From an uncultured Allomuricauda sp. (GTDB lineage: Bacteria; Bacteroidota; Bacteroidia; Flavobacteriales; Flavobacteriaceae), in NCBI RefSeq assembly GCF_947499585.1, contig NZ_CANMOO010000002.1, positions 868,001-932,000 of the forward strand: a DNA stretch of 64,000 nucleotides. The letters run 5' to 3'. The stretch's first letter is position 1; the number at the start of each line of letters is the position of its first letter. This document shows positions 16,503 to 26,132 of this stretch, in pieces. The translations under genes and the position numbers were made by a program. The notes under the pieces are model-generated. The model did not search any database. It was not told the DNA's origin and saw only the letters and a program-made list of their open reading frames with translations.

Positions 16503-18698
16503 ATGGATTGCAAAATACCTGCTTGGGCAAGAGGAATTTTTTCATCCCTTTTATTTTTACTTCTAGGAATTTTTTCCGCTTTTGGACAATCAAAATCAGA
16601 AAAAGAATATATTCAATCTACCTATAATCAATATAAAATAGTCTCATTTGTTTCTAAGATGGAGGCTGAACATCAATCCAAAGAATCCAAAATAGACCAA
16701 ATCTTAAAAACCAATAACTGGAAGCGTACTGAAGAACTTAGTGATGGTTCAATTGTAACACTTAAAGATATTGGAACGGATGGAACGCCTCTCTTCTATA
16801 CGACCCTAAACGATCCTTCAAAACAAGTTTCTAGAGCACACATGTTGTACACAGGTGGACTTTTGAATTTAGGATTGGATGGAAGTGGACTTCAAGTAGG
16901 TGTTTGGGATGCTGGTGTTGCACTTACAACACATCAGGAATTTGATAACAGAGTAAAAAATGGCGATGACTCTGAAGAAATAGGCTCGCATGCTACTTTA
17001 GTGACAGGAAACCTTATCTCCTCTGGAATAAAACCGAATGCTAAAGGAGTGGCCTATGGCGCCGAAGCACTATCTCATGATTGGACTAGGGATAAAATTG
17101 AAGTTGCTGAAGCAGCTGCAAATGGACTTTTACTGAGTAATCACTCTTATGGAATAAAATCTGACCGGGTTCCTGACTGGTACTTTGGATCTTATATTAA
17201 AGTATCTCAAGATTGGGATAAGATTATGTACAATGCTCCCTACTATTTAATGGTAACAGCAGCGGGTAATGCACAAAAATCTTTTGATAATGAGGCCCCT
17301 AATTTTGGTACAACTACTGATGGGTTTGATTTATTACTTGGGTTTGCAACATCTAAAAATGGTTTAACCATTGCAGGAGCAAATACCAAGATAGGGAACA
17401 TGGGAGAATTGAAGGAAGCTCGTGTTGCCTCATATAGCAGTTTAGGACCTGTTGATGATGGACGGATAAAACCGGATTTGGCGGGTGATGGGTCTTCCAT
17501 ATTTACAACGAGTTCTACAACAAATACAAGTTATGATGCTTCTGCCGGAACTTCTATGGCAGCTCCTGGAGTAACAGGCGCCTTGCTACTGTTACAGCAA
17601 TACCATGAGGAACTTTACGGTAGTTTTATGAAAGCGGCTACACTCAAAGGCCTTGCTTTACATACTGCGGATGATGTAGATGCTAAAGGACCAGATTATA
17701 AGATGGGATGGGGAATAATGAATGCAAAAGCCGCAGCAGAAGTTTTACAGAACAAAGGCTATAGCAGCCTTATTGAAGAAGAAAGTTTAACAAATGGCAA
17801 TACTTTTTCTATTACTATTAATGCAAATGGAAATGAAACCCTGTTTGCTTCCATTTCTTGGACAGATCCAGAAGGAGAATACATTAATAGAGGGGATTTA
17901 AATGATACGACCCCAGCATTGATGAACGATTTGGATATTAGAATCACCAAAAACGGAGATACTTACTACCCTTGGAAATTGAATGCTGCCAGAGTAAATG
18001 ATACGGCTACAAAAGGAGACAATCTAGTGGATCCTTTTGAACGAGTAGAAATTGATAATGCTAGAGGAGAGTATACCATTACCGTTTCGCATAAAGGGAC
18101 ATTGGTAAACGGATTTCAAGATTTTTCATTACTGGTTTCTGGAGCCCAAGTTTCAAAATGCAACATAGAAATCCCTTCCGATATTGAGTTGCTTTTCTCA
18201 ACTGAAGATAGCTCAGCCATTTCATGGTCAGATGCTGAGGAGACTCTTTTTGAAGTTCAATACAAGTCCACGAATGAAAACAATTGGAATAGTGAATTGG
18301 TTTGGGAAAACAGTTTTGAATTTTCCAATCTGGAAGAGGGAGTCACTTATGAAACTAGGATTCGTTCCATTTGTACCGAGAATGTGGTATCCGATTTTTC
18401 GGAGGAAATTAAATTCGAGTTTAATGGTGCAGAAACGCAGCTTATTGTCTACGAATCTTTTGGATTTGATGAAACTTTGGAAATTATGTTGTACCCAAAC
18501 CCAGCTGTAGAATGGATGACCGTTGAGGCAAAATTATCAGAAGATGCTGTTTACACCATTGTTACTTCTTCTGGTAACATAGTTAAAAGAGGCAGGCCAA
18601 TAGAGGCCATAAATGTTTCCGATTTAGCTTCTGGATTATACGTTTTGGTTGTTCAAGATCACTCTGGAATGAAAAGCTCTAAATTTTACAAAAACTAA
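16503..18698 (+). CDS. Secreted S8 (subtilisin-like) serine protease with T9SS sorting domain
   Basis: A 731-residue exported protease. Signal peptide at 1-28 (ending SAFGQ), a short pro-region, then the S8 catalytic domain with Asp136 (GVWDAG), His163 (GSHATLVTG), oxyanion Asn in AAGNAQ and Ser351 (GTSMAAPG). A jelly-roll-like region follows (about 425-555), then a fibronectin type III-like domain (about 560-645, CNIEIPSDIEL onward) and a C-terminal type IX secretion signal of type A (LYPNPA to SSKFYKN, about 662-731). The mature enzyme is probably released or surface-attached and degrades external protein. Monocistronic by context. Confidence 0.93.
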   Translation: MDCKIPAWARGIFSSLLFLLLGIFSAFGQSKSEKEYIQSTYNQYKIVSFVSKMEAEHQSKESKIDQILKTNNWKRTEELSDGSIVTLKDIGTDGTPLFYTTLNDPSKQVSRAHMLYTGGLLNLGLDGSGLQVGVWDAGVALTTHQEFDNRVKNGDDSEEIGSHATLVTGNLISSGIKPNAKGVAYGAEALSHDWTRDKIEVAEAAANGLLLSNHSYGIKSDRVPDWYFGSYIKVSQDWDKIMYNAPYYLMVTAAGNAQKSFDNEAPNFGTTTDGFDLLLGFATSKNGLTIAGANTKIGNMGELKEARVASYSSLGPVDDGRIKPDLAGDGSSIFTTSSTTNTSYDASAGTSMAAPGVTGALLLLQQYHEELYGSFMKAATLKGLALHTADDVDAKGPDYKMGWGIMNAKAAAEVLQNKGYSSLIEEESLTNGNTFSITINANGNETLFASISWTDPEGEYINRGDLNDTTPALMNDLDIRITKNGDTYYPWKLNAARVNDTATKGDNLVDPFERVEIDNARGEYTITVSHKGTLVNGFQDFSLLVSGAQVSKCNIEIPSDIELLFSTEDSSAISWSDAEETLFEVQYKSTNENNWNSELVWENSFEFSNLEEGVTYETRIRSICTENVVSDFSEEIKFEFNGAETQLIVYESFGFDETLEIMLYPNPAVEWMTVEAKLSEDAVYTIVTSSGNIVKRGRPIEAINVSDLASGLYVLVVQDHSGMKSSKFYKN

Positions 18699-18794
18699 AT
18701 ACATTGCATATCTACTTTTTTAAAATAGGAGGGATTGTTTCAAACGAGTTTGGAGAACTGAAGTTTTCTAAAAAGGTTTTGTTTTACCTAGCAG

Positions 18795-19508
18795 TTATAC
18801 TTTTTTAATTTCTTCTTCGGTAAGCAAGGCTTCGTTTCTCAGTTTTAAGAAAACCTGAGCTGTGGTCACTACGTCCAATTCACAATAAGAGACAATCCGG
18901 TCCAAATCATTTTCTTCATAAAAAACATCCTTTACCATACTGCCATCCATATCTTCCTTGGGAGATGGAATGCCTAATATATGAGCCAAAAGCTTTAGCT
19001 AGGTAAAATGTTTATAATCCCCAAACTTCCATAGCTCCATGGTATCTAAATGAGGGATGTCCCAAGGCTTTTTGCCAAATAAATCTAATTTATAGGGCAA
19101 ATTCATTCTATTAATGACCATGCGTCTGGCTATATAGGGAAAATCGAATTCTTTGCCATTATGGGCACACAGGAGATGTCTGGTCTGATTAAAATGTTCC
19201 TGAAGCAACTGTTTAAACTGTTTTAAAAGTTCTAGTTCCTCTCCGTAAAAGGAAGTGACTCGAAAGTTTCGGGCATCACCTTTAACGATAAAGTAACCAA
19301 CAGAGATGCAGATTACTTTTCCAAATTCAGCCCAAATCCCAGCGCGTTCATAAAACTCTTCTGGAGTAAATTCATCTTTACGCTGGTACTGCGACTTTTG
19401 CTCCCAGAGCATTTGGGTGGTTTCATCTAAATCTGCGAAACTTGGTTTTTGGGGTACAGTTTCAATATCCAAAAAGAGGATATTTTCTAGGTTAAGTTTA
19501 TAAAGCAT
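18795..19508 (-). pseudogene. 3'-5' exonuclease (DEDD superfamily, PolB-like) interrupted by an in-frame TAG
   Basis: Reads as one DEDD exonuclease of about 237 codons, except that codon 170 is TAG (18999-19001, minus strand). Upstream part (169 residues): exo I motif LDIETVP and exo II region HNGKEFDFPYI. Directly after the stop the same frame continues with LKLLAHILGIPSPKED and the exo III block YCELDVVTTAQVF, ending normally at 18795. Reading frame and family similarity are unbroken on both sides, so a single base change of a sense codon (probably serine TCG, by comparison with the family's HFTSLKLL) explains it. Without readthrough the product lacks its third catalytic motif. Sequencing error or suppression cannot be excluded. 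Confidence 0.85.
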
Positions 19509-19641
19509 GTTTTTAAGTAAGTAAAATCTACAGGAAAGATAAATATTTTAGGATTAATCGATAACCGGTATAAGAATTTACGGGCTTTACAGTTATTAAA
19601 GTAATAAACTACTTATTCTAGCATAACCCAAATTAATTACT

Positions 19642-20451
19642 ATGAAAGCCTCAAATGTTACTTTTTCTATTAGTACTCTAAAATATGTATCAATGGCTTT
19701 CGTATTGGCATGGAGCGTTTCGTGTTCAGATTCATCTGAAGAAGATGTCCAGACGGAAAGTGAAATACCGGAAGAAGGTTCTGAAGAACCAAAAACACCA
19801 ACTGCGCCCGTTAGTGAATGTTCAGACCCGAGTAGCTTTATTTTTAATGAAAAGGATGGTTTGGTAAACGTTGAGTTTGAAAATGCTGAGTTTTCTGGAG
19901 ATTGGGAATTGAAAAGCTCAGATACAGATCATACTGGTGAAGGTTATATGGTTTGGACAGGGAGCCAATCCTTGGGAAATCCTGGGAATGGACTGACTAC
20001 TTTTAAGATCAATATCGCTAATACGGGAACGTATCAGTTTATTTGGAGGTCTTCTGTCACAACAGGCACTAACGGCACAGAACATAACGATACCTGGTTA
20101 CGCTTTGATGATGCCGATGATTTTTTTGGTGAAAAAGGAAATGGCAGTATCGTATATCCAGCTGGCAGGGATAAATCACCTACTCCAGAAGGTTCAAGTA
20201 AAGACGGATGGTTCAAAATTTTTAGAAGTGGTGGAGATTTAAGTTTTAAGTGGCAATCATCCACATCGGACAATGATGCACATGATATTTTTGTAAAGTT
20301 TGATACTCCCGGTACGTACACCATGGAAATTTCGGCACGATCTTCTGGTCATGCTATTGATAAGTTTGTTCTTTTCAATGAATCATTTACAAAAAACCAG
20401 GCGACCGAAAGTGCAAATGCTTTGAGTGAGATTACTTGCGGGAATCAATAA
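19642..20451 (+). CDS. Lipoprotein with probable carbohydrate-binding-like beta-sandwich
   Basis: A 269-residue predicted lipoprotein: hydrophobic signal to lipobox VSCSDSS near residue 29, then a Glu/Pro-rich linker (about 32-60). The mature domain (about 70-250), starting FNEKDGLVNVEFENAEF and ending with GHAIDKFVLFNE, looks like the galactose-binding jelly-roll seen in CBM6/35-type and GH115 C-terminal modules. No catalytic domain is attached, so a surface sugar-binding role is an inference. Stands alone between divergent and convergent neighbours; its stop is seven bases from the opposing ogt stop. Confidence 0.7.
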   Translation: MKASNVTFSISTLKYVSMAFVLAWSVSCSDSSEEDVQTESEIPEEGSEEPKTPTAPVSECSDPSSFIFNEKDGLVNVEFENAEFSGDWELKSSDTDHTGEGYMVWTGSQSLGNPGNGLTTFKINIANTGTYQFIWRSSVTTGTNGTEHNDTWLRFDDADDFFGEKGNGSIVYPAGRDKSPTPEGSSKDGWFKIFRSGGDLSFKWQSSTSDNDAHDIFVKFDTPGTYTMEISARSSGHAIDKFVLFNESFTKNQATESANALSEITCGNQ

Positions 20452-20471
20452 AAATTCTCTAAAACAGAGAA
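20451..20471 (-). terminator. Possible terminator for the ogt end of the minus-strand hem operon
   Basis: On the minus strand TTCTCT, loop GTTTT and AGAGAA (20455-20471) are followed by TTTTTATT. The stem is only 6 bp and overlaps the end of the ogt coding region, so this is a modest call. Confidence 0.4.
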
Positions 20472-20929
20472 GTCTGTTTTGCAGGACTTTCGTGTTCTAA
20501 AAGCCATTTTTTTCGATGTAATCCACCTGCGTAGCCAACCAAATCCCCATTGCTTCCAATCACACGATGACATGGAACAACTATCCATAATGGGTTTTTA
20601 CCATTAGCGGCGGCTACGGCACGTATGGCCTTAGGATTACCCAATTTTTTAGAAAGTTCCAAATACGAAACGGTTTTTCCGTAAGGGATTTCACAAAGGG
20701 CATCCCATACCTTTTTTTGAAAATCAGTTCCAGAGGGGTTTAGTTTTAAATCAAAATTCTCTCGGGTTCCTTCAAAATATTCTTGAAACTGATATATAGC
20801 ATCCTCTAATACATCAGGAATTATACCAATAGGTTTTTCTTCGTTTAAAACAGATATAGAGGCAAGTCCGTTTTCGTCACCCTGAAGCTCTGCCATACCC
20901 ATGGGAGTTTGTAAATAAGCAACTTCCAT
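20459..20929 (-). CDS. ogt: Methylated-DNA--protein-cysteine S-methyltransferase
   Basis: Suicide repair protein that removes alkyl groups from O6-alkylguanine onto its own cysteine. The active site PCHRVIG places the acceptor at C120, with the recognition helix segment NPKAIRAVAAANGKNP before it. At 156 residues it has the short Ogt/MGMT form without an Ada N-domain. Its ATG overlaps the stop codon of the CNNM gene by one base, pointing to translational coupling. Last gene of the minus-strand unit. Confidence 0.95.
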   Translation of the reverse strand: MEVAYLQTPMGMAELQGDENGLASISVLNEEKPIGIIPDVLEDAIYQFQEYFEGTRENFDLKLNPSGTDFQKKVWDALCEIPYGKTVSYLELSKKLGNPKAIRAVAAANGKNPLWIVVPCHRVIGSNGDLVGYAGGLHRKKWLLEHESPAKQTSLF

Positions 20930-22050
20930 TAGTTTATATCATCTTTTTCTTCAATAATTCCTAAGCGCTTTGCTCTGCTTTCCCAGTTCTTTCTAGCGAG
21001 TACTTGAAGGTCTTCAACGTTGTCGCTTTCGTCCATAATCTCCAACCCAAGTAATGTTTCAATCACATCTTCCATTGTAACCAAACCACTTACCGAACCA
21101 TATTCATCAACCACCAAAGAAACATGCTCTCTTTGTGCTACAAACTTTTCAAATAGTTCTGGAATGGGTTTTGTTCGGTCAGTAATTAAAATTTCACGTT
21201 TTAAAGTAGAAACGGCCTGTTTGCCTTTTTTGTTGATAATGGCCTCCAAAAGCTCATCTTTTAGAAAGTAGCCGGTTATGTTATCCATTCGATCTTTATA
21301 AAGAGGGATTCTTGAAAACCGTAGTGGTCTATTGGCTTCGAAAAAATCTTGAATGGTAGTTTCCTCCGAGGCTATTTTCAGTACCGTTCTTGGTGTCATT
21401 ACATCTTTGGCCAAGATTTCATCAAACTTCAAAAGGTTTTTAATTACTTTGGATTCCGATTCTTGAAAAACACCTTCTTCATGGGCAATATCTGTCATTG
21501 CTGTAAAATCTTCTCTACTTAACACACTTCCATGATGGCCTTTTTTTCCTATAAGTTTTGTAAATAGTTGCAGAACCCATAGCAAGCCAGTCCATTTAAG
21601 AATGAAGACCATCACATTTAAAGCTTTTGCCGTAAAATTGGATAATTGTTTCCAGTAGGTTGCACCTATCGTTTTTGGAATAATCTCCGAGGCTACCAAA
21701 ATTAAAATAGTCATTAAGGTAGACACAACGCCAACCATTAGGTCCTCAGTAAATTCAAATCCCATAAAAGTACGGGTAGAGGTCCCATACAGTTCTGCAT
21801 AAGCAACCTTAGCTTGAACACCAACTAAAATGGCGCCTACGGTATGTGCAATGGTATTAAGGGTAAGAATAGCAATCAAGGGTTTGTCCACATCTTTTTT
21901 AAGAAGTTCTAGCTCGCTAGCGTACTCTTTGCCCTCTTGTTTTTTTATATTGATGAAGGTTGGGGTAATGCTTAATAATACTGCTTCCAGAATGGAACAT
22001 AGAAATGAAAAGAATATAGAAATAAAGGCATAAAAAAGTAGAACTCCCAT
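20929..22050 (-). CDS. CNNM/hemolysin-related membrane protein with CBS pair
   Basis: A 373-residue inner-membrane protein: DUF21 (CNNM transmembrane) domain at about 1-175 with four hydrophobic segments, then a CBS-domain pair at about 195-335 (VMTPRTVLK, VDEYGSVSGLVTMEDVIE). Family members are linked to Mg2+ or other divalent ion transport. The C-terminal CorC/HlyC domain common in longer members is missing; the protein ends in a short charged tail after the second CBS domain. It lies 52 bp downstream of a serine hydrolase and overlaps ogt. Confidence 0.9.
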   Translation of the reverse strand: MGVLLFYAFISIFFSFLCSILEAVLLSITPTFINIKKQEGKEYASELELLKKDVDKPLIAILTLNTIAHTVGAILVGVQAKVAYAELYGTSTRTFMGFEFTEDLMVGVVSTLMTILILVASEIIPKTIGATYWKQLSNFTAKALNVMVFILKWTGLLWVLQLFTKLIGKKGHHGSVLSREDFTAMTDIAHEEGVFQESESKVIKNLLKFDEILAKDVMTPRTVLKIASEETTIQDFFEANRPLRFSRIPLYKDRMDNITGYFLKDELLEAIINKKGKQAVSTLKREILITDRTKPIPELFEKFVAQREHVSLVVDEYGSVSGLVTMEDVIETLLGLEIMDESDNVEDLQVLARKNWESRAKRLGIIEEKDDIN

Positions 22051-22102
22051 TGGTTTTAGCTATAAACACCAAGATAATGAATACCAATCAATTTGCTCCC
22101 AG

Positions 22103-23392
22103 TTAATTTAAAGTTGCTTTATAAAAAACATCCTGCAGAGCGGTTCTAATGTTCAATTTGTATAGATTTCTATTGGTTCTTGTGGGATATACCCTGTTTG
22201 AAAGAAAAATAAATACCAATTGGTTTTCGGGATCGGCCCAAATAAAAGTGCCCGTAAATCCTGAATGTCCAAAACTTGTGTTGCTTGCCATGGGTGACGG
22301 ATAGGCATCTTTTAAGTCTAGTGTATCATTACCAATTAATGGCTTATCAAAACCTAATCCTCTCCTATTTTCATTATTTGGAAATTGAATTTTTGTAAAT
22401 TCCTTGACAGTCTCTTCAGAAATAAGCTGCTTGCCTGAACAGGAACCATAATTTTGATAGAAGGACATGATTTTTGACATGTCTTCTGCAGTACCAAACA
22501 ATCCTGCATTTCCTGAAACCCCACCTAAGAGCGAAGCATTTTCGTCATGTACCCATCCTTTTACGAGGTTATTTCTAAAAAGCGTATCCCTTTCTGTTGG
22601 AACAATACTATTTGGGAACCCCTTATTACTAGGATTAAAACTTAAGGTTTTGCAATCTAAAGGATTGTAAAAGTTCTCTTTAAGATATGTTTCATATTCC
22701 ATTTGGGTAAGTTGAGAGATTAACTCCGGAAAAATAAGAAAGGAGAGTCCAGAATATTTATAGACCTTATCATCTGAGACTTTTGAGCGATTAATGATGC
22801 GATGCATTTTTCGTTGAAATCGATTTCCGATATATAGTCCATCATAAACCTGTTTTTGAAATTGTGGACTCGGCTTTTCCCTTATAAATCGTTTTTTAAT
22901 TTTTCCATCTTTCATCACTTTTGCCATAAAAACGATGTAGGGTACCAAACCAGCTTGATGACTTAAAATTTGTCTTAACGTAAGATCTTTCTTGCTCTTT
23001 CTTTTTCTCCAAGGTTTCCAATACGTGCTGAACGGGACATCCAAGTCGAGTTTTTTTTCATCCACCAACTTCATGATTGCCGGTAGAGGTCCAGTAATTT
23101 TAGTAACCGAAGCCAAGTCGTATATATCATTTAAGCGAACGTTCTGAATACTATCATAGGTATGATAGCCGTATGCTTTATGAAAAATCACCTGATTGTT
23201 TTTTGCAACCAATAATTGCGATCCAGGAAAGGCATGGTTCCGTATGGCATGGGTCATTATTGAATCAACCTGAAAAGCAATGGATTCCATATCAAAACCT
23301 GTTTCATATGGTGTGTCATCTTCCAAATAGTGCTGAGCGCTGTTTGTTTGCAAAAACAGAAAAGTAAGGAATGCAAGAACCAGATTCTTCAT
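22103..23392 (-). CDS. Exported serine hydrolase, beta-lactamase/DD-peptidase fold
   Basis: A 429-residue exported protein (signal peptide ending TNSAQ near residue 20) of the class C beta-lactamase/esterase superfamily. The nucleophile motif SVTK is at 95-98, a tyrosine motif lies in YKYSG, and the third element is HSGFTGT. Such proteins act as esterases or D-amino-acid peptidases; the substrate is not evident. The frame extends 8 codons to a TTG, but the ATG at 23392 gives a clean signal peptide. It follows hemB by 26 bp and probably belongs to the same transcript. Confidence 0.9.
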   Translation of the reverse strand: MKNLVLAFLTFLFLQTNSAQHYLEDDTPYETGFDMESIAFQVDSIMTHAIRNHAFPGSQLLVAKNNQVIFHKAYGYHTYDSIQNVRLNDIYDLASVTKITGPLPAIMKLVDEKKLDLDVPFSTYWKPWRKRKSKKDLTLRQILSHQAGLVPYIVFMAKVMKDGKIKKRFIREKPSPQFQKQVYDGLYIGNRFQRKMHRIINRSKVSDDKVYKYSGLSFLIFPELISQLTQMEYETYLKENFYNPLDCKTLSFNPSNKGFPNSIVPTERDTLFRNNLVKGWVHDENASLLGGVSGNAGLFGTAEDMSKIMSFYQNYGSCSGKQLISEETVKEFTKIQFPNNENRRGLGFDKPLIGNDTLDLKDAYPSPMASNTSFGHSGFTGTFIWADPENQLVFIFLSNRVYPTRTNRNLYKLNIRTALQDVFYKATLN

Positions 23393-23418
23393 AAAACAAC
23401 TTGTTTGTTGATGCAAGT

Positions 23419-24408
23419 TTAGCCCATTACCCGTATAAAATCCTTGGCAAAATAGCTGGCAATGATGTTTGCGCCAGCTCTTTTAATGGCAATAAGTTGT
23501 TCCGTCATTACGGCATCATGATCTAGCCAGCCTTTTTCGGCTGCGGCTTTTAACATGGCATATTCTCCGGAAACTTGATAGACCGCTACGGGTACATCAA
23601 CCTCGTTTTTAATTTCACGAACTATATCCAAATACGCCAATCCAGGTTTTACCATTACAATATCCGCTCCTTCGTCTATATCCATTTGAGTTTCACGAAT
23701 GGCCTCAAACCGATTTGCAAAATCCATTTGGTATGTCTTTTTGTCCTTTGGAACATTGGCTATGTCCACGGGGGCAGAATCCAAAGCGTCCCTAAAAGGT
23801 CCATAAAAAGCACTTGCATATTTAGCAGAGTAACTCATGATTCCTGTATTTTGAAAGCCCTCATCTTCCAAAGCTTCACGAATGCTTAGAATACGGCCAT
23901 CCATCATATCACTTGGTGCAACAAAATCAGCCCCTGCCTGTGCATGTGAAACACTCATTTCTGCCAAAATCTCAGCGGTTTCATCATTTAGAATCTGTCC
24001 TTCAGCAACAATACCATCATGACCATAAGCGGAATAGGGATCCAGCGCAACATCTGTCATCACTAACATCTCAGGACAAGCATCTTTTACTGTTTTGATG
24101 GCGCGTTGCATCAAACCTTCCGCATTCAGCGCTTCAGTGCCTTTATTATCCTTTAGGTTATTTGGTACTTTTACAAAAAGTAATACCGCACAAAGTCCCA
24201 TTTTCCAAAGTTCCTTTGTTTCTTTTTCTAGGTTGTCCAAACTCAATCTATAGTAATTGGGCATAGATGGAATTTCTTCCTTTATTCCTTTCCCTTCTAC
24301 TACAAAGAGTGGCACTAAAAAGTCATCTGGAGTTATGATTGTTTCGCGAACCAATCTTCTAATGGATTCTGATGCGCGCAGTCTTCTATTTCGTATTAGT
24401 GGGTACAT
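23419..24408 (-). CDS. hemB: Delta-aminolevulinic acid dehydratase (porphobilinogen synthase)
   Basis: Condenses two 5-aminolevulinate molecules to porphobilinogen. The 329-residue protein has the two active-site lysine regions, SAKYASAFYGPFRDA and MVKPGLAYLD. The metal loop reads DVALDPYSAYGHDG, with aspartates and alanine where zinc enzymes have cysteines, so it belongs to the non-zinc, Mg2+/K+-responsive class. It lies four bases after phzF within the hem operon. Confidence 0.97.
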   Translation of the reverse strand: MYPLIRNRRLRASESIRRLVRETIITPDDFLVPLFVVEGKGIKEEIPSMPNYYRLSLDNLEKETKELWKMGLCAVLLFVKVPNNLKDNKGTEALNAEGLMQRAIKTVKDACPEMLVMTDVALDPYSAYGHDGIVAEGQILNDETAEILAEMSVSHAQAGADFVAPSDMMDGRILSIREALEDEGFQNTGIMSYSAKYASAFYGPFRDALDSAPVDIANVPKDKKTYQMDFANRFEAIRETQMDIDEGADIVMVKPGLAYLDIVREIKNEVDVPVAVYQVSGEYAMLKAAAEKGWLDHDAVMTEQLIAIKRAGANIIASYFAKDFIRVMG

Positions 24409-24412
24409 AACT

Positions 24413-25201
24413 TTATATTTCTATTTCGCCGATAAGGTATGGCACGGCTTTGCCTGATATTTTTACACGTTCTCCCAAGTATTCGCAGAATAAGTCGCCA
24501 CCTCTTGAAGAAATCTGCTTTGCAGTCATTTTAGTTTTGCCCAAGACATTTGTCCAATATGGAGTCAAAGTGGTATGTGCAGAACCGGTTACTGGGTCTT
24601 CTGGAATACCACATTGAGGAAAAAATGCACGTGATACAAAATCAACACTATCGCCAGGTGCTGATACAATTACACCTCGGCAATCCAATTTGTCCAATAG
24701 ATAAAAATTGGGTGATATGGCTTCAATTTCTTGTTGTGAGTTATAAATGAGTAAATAATCTGTCTTTCCTTTTATGGTTTTAAGGGGAGTTAAACCAATA
24801 GCCTCATTAATTTCTGAAATACTTCTTAAGGAAACCGTTTCATCGGTTGGAAAATTCATTGTCATATAACCATTTGCAGCTTTTTCTACTAAAAGCTCAC
24901 CACTTCTGCACGAATAAAAACGAATGGTATTTTCTGGGTGACCATGATAATTAAACAGTACGTAAGCTGTTGCCAAGGTAGCATGTCCGCATAGGTCTAC
25001 TTCGGTTTCGGGAGTGAACCAGCGCAATTCATAAGTGGCATTTTTTTGCACTACAAAAGCCGTTTCGGATAGATTGTTTTCCTGGGCAATCTTTTGCATT
25101 AAATCGGAATCAAGCCATTCATCAAGAATACATACAGCAGCTGGATTACCACCAAAAACGGTATCTGTAAAAGCGTCTATTTGGTAAATCTTTTGTTTCA
25201 T
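24413..25201 (-). CDS. PhzF-like isomerase family protein
   Basis: A 262-residue protein of the PhzF/diaminopimelate-epimerase-like fold. It starts with QIDAFTDTVFGGNPAAVC, has the catalytic Glu in NNLSETAFV (near residue 46) and the CGHATLA and GSAHTTL loops. PhzF itself isomerises DHHA in phenazine synthesis, but no other phenazine genes are here, and most relatives have unknown substrates. It is placed between hemF (28 bp) and hemB (4 bp), which suggests co-expression more than a shared pathway. Confidence 0.9.
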   Translation of the reverse strand: MKQKIYQIDAFTDTVFGGNPAAVCILDEWLDSDLMQKIAQENNLSETAFVVQKNATYELRWFTPETEVDLCGHATLATAYVLFNYHGHPENTIRFYSCRSGELLVEKAANGYMTMNFPTDETVSLRSISEINEAIGLTPLKTIKGKTDYLLIYNSQQEIEAISPNFYLLDKLDCRGVIVSAPGDSVDFVSRAFFPQCGIPEDPVTGSAHTTLTPYWTNVLGKTKMTAKQISSRGGDLFCEYLGERVKISGKAVPYLIGEIEI

Positions 25202-25229
25202 AGGTTTGGTTTGAACACAAAGCTACATA

Positions 25230-26132
25230 TTAAACCCAATCTTTTGGATTTTGCAATACCTGAATCAATTTTTCCTCTTCACTTCCTTTTTCAGGATGAT
25301 GGTCATACTTCCATTGCACATGCGGCGGAAGACTCATTAAAATGCTTTCAATACGTCCATTCGTTTTTAATCCGAACAAGGTGCCTTTATCATGAACTAA
25401 GTTAAACTCTACATATCTGCCGCGCCTAACTTCTTGCCAATCTCTTTGTTTTTGAGTATATGAAAGCTCTTTTCTTTTAAGAACGATTGGTATATATGCT
25501 TCTAGAAAACTATTGCCAACCTCAGTTACAAAGTTATACCAGTTATCCATGTTCATGGTATCGGTTGTTTTGCAATAATCAAAGAAGAGACCGCCCAAGC
25601 CTCGTGCTTCATTTCTGTGGGTGTTCCAAAAATATTCATCACATCTTTTTTTGTAGTTGGGATAGAACTCAGGATTATGTGCGTCACATGCTTTTTTGCA
25701 AATAGTATGAAAGTGTTTCCCATCTTCATCAAATAAATAATAAGGAGTAAAGTCCTGGCCACCTCCAAACCATTGGTCTATTATATTTCCTTCCTTATCG
25801 TACATTTCAAAATACCTCCAATTGGCATGGACCGTTGGAACCATAGGACTTTTTGGGTGCAATACCAGGCTCAATCCACAAGCAAAAAAATCTGCATTTT
25901 GAACACCAAAATATTGTTGCATACTTTTTGGAAGTTCTCCATGAACTCCAGATATATTGACCCCGCCTTTTTCAAAAACAGCTCCATTCTCTATAACTCG
26001 AGTTCTACCTCCTCCTCCTTCTGGTCGTTTCCAAATGTCTTCTCTAAATTTGGCTTTTCCATCAACTTCTTCAAGTTTTGAGGTAATGGTGTCTTGGAGG
26101 GTTTGTATGTATGAGTAGAATTTATCTTTCAT
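25230..26132 (-). CDS. hemF: Oxygen-dependent coproporphyrinogen III oxidase
   Basis: Converts coproporphyrinogen III to protoporphyrinogen IX with O2. The 300-residue protein carries the family blocks GGGRTRVIENGAVFEKGGVN, VHANWRYFE, WFGGGQDFTPYY, RGLGGLFFDY and RGRYVEFNLVHDKGT. Presence of HemF implies aerobic haem synthesis through protoporphyrinogen. Its start overlaps the stop of the DUF6973 gene by one base. Confidence 0.97.
   Translation of the reverse strand: MKDKFYSYIQTLQDTITSKLEEVDGKAKFREDIWKRPEGGGGRTRVIENGAVFEKGGVNISGVHGELPKSMQQYFGVQNADFFACGLSLVLHPKSPMVPTVHANWRYFEMYDKEGNIIDQWFGGGQDFTPYYLFDEDGKHFHTICKKACDAHNPEFYPNYKKRCDEYFWNTHRNEARGLGGLFFDYCKTTDTMNMDNWYNFVTEVGNSFLEAYIPIVLKRKELSYTQKQRDWQEVRRGRYVEFNLVHDKGTLFGLKTNGRIESILMSLPPHVQWKYDHHPEKGSEEEKLIQVLQNPKDWV

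Noticed and set aside
24413..25201. Phenazine biosynthesis cluster
   Set aside because: Only a PhzF-like gene is present; no phzA-G partners; the fold has many other roles.
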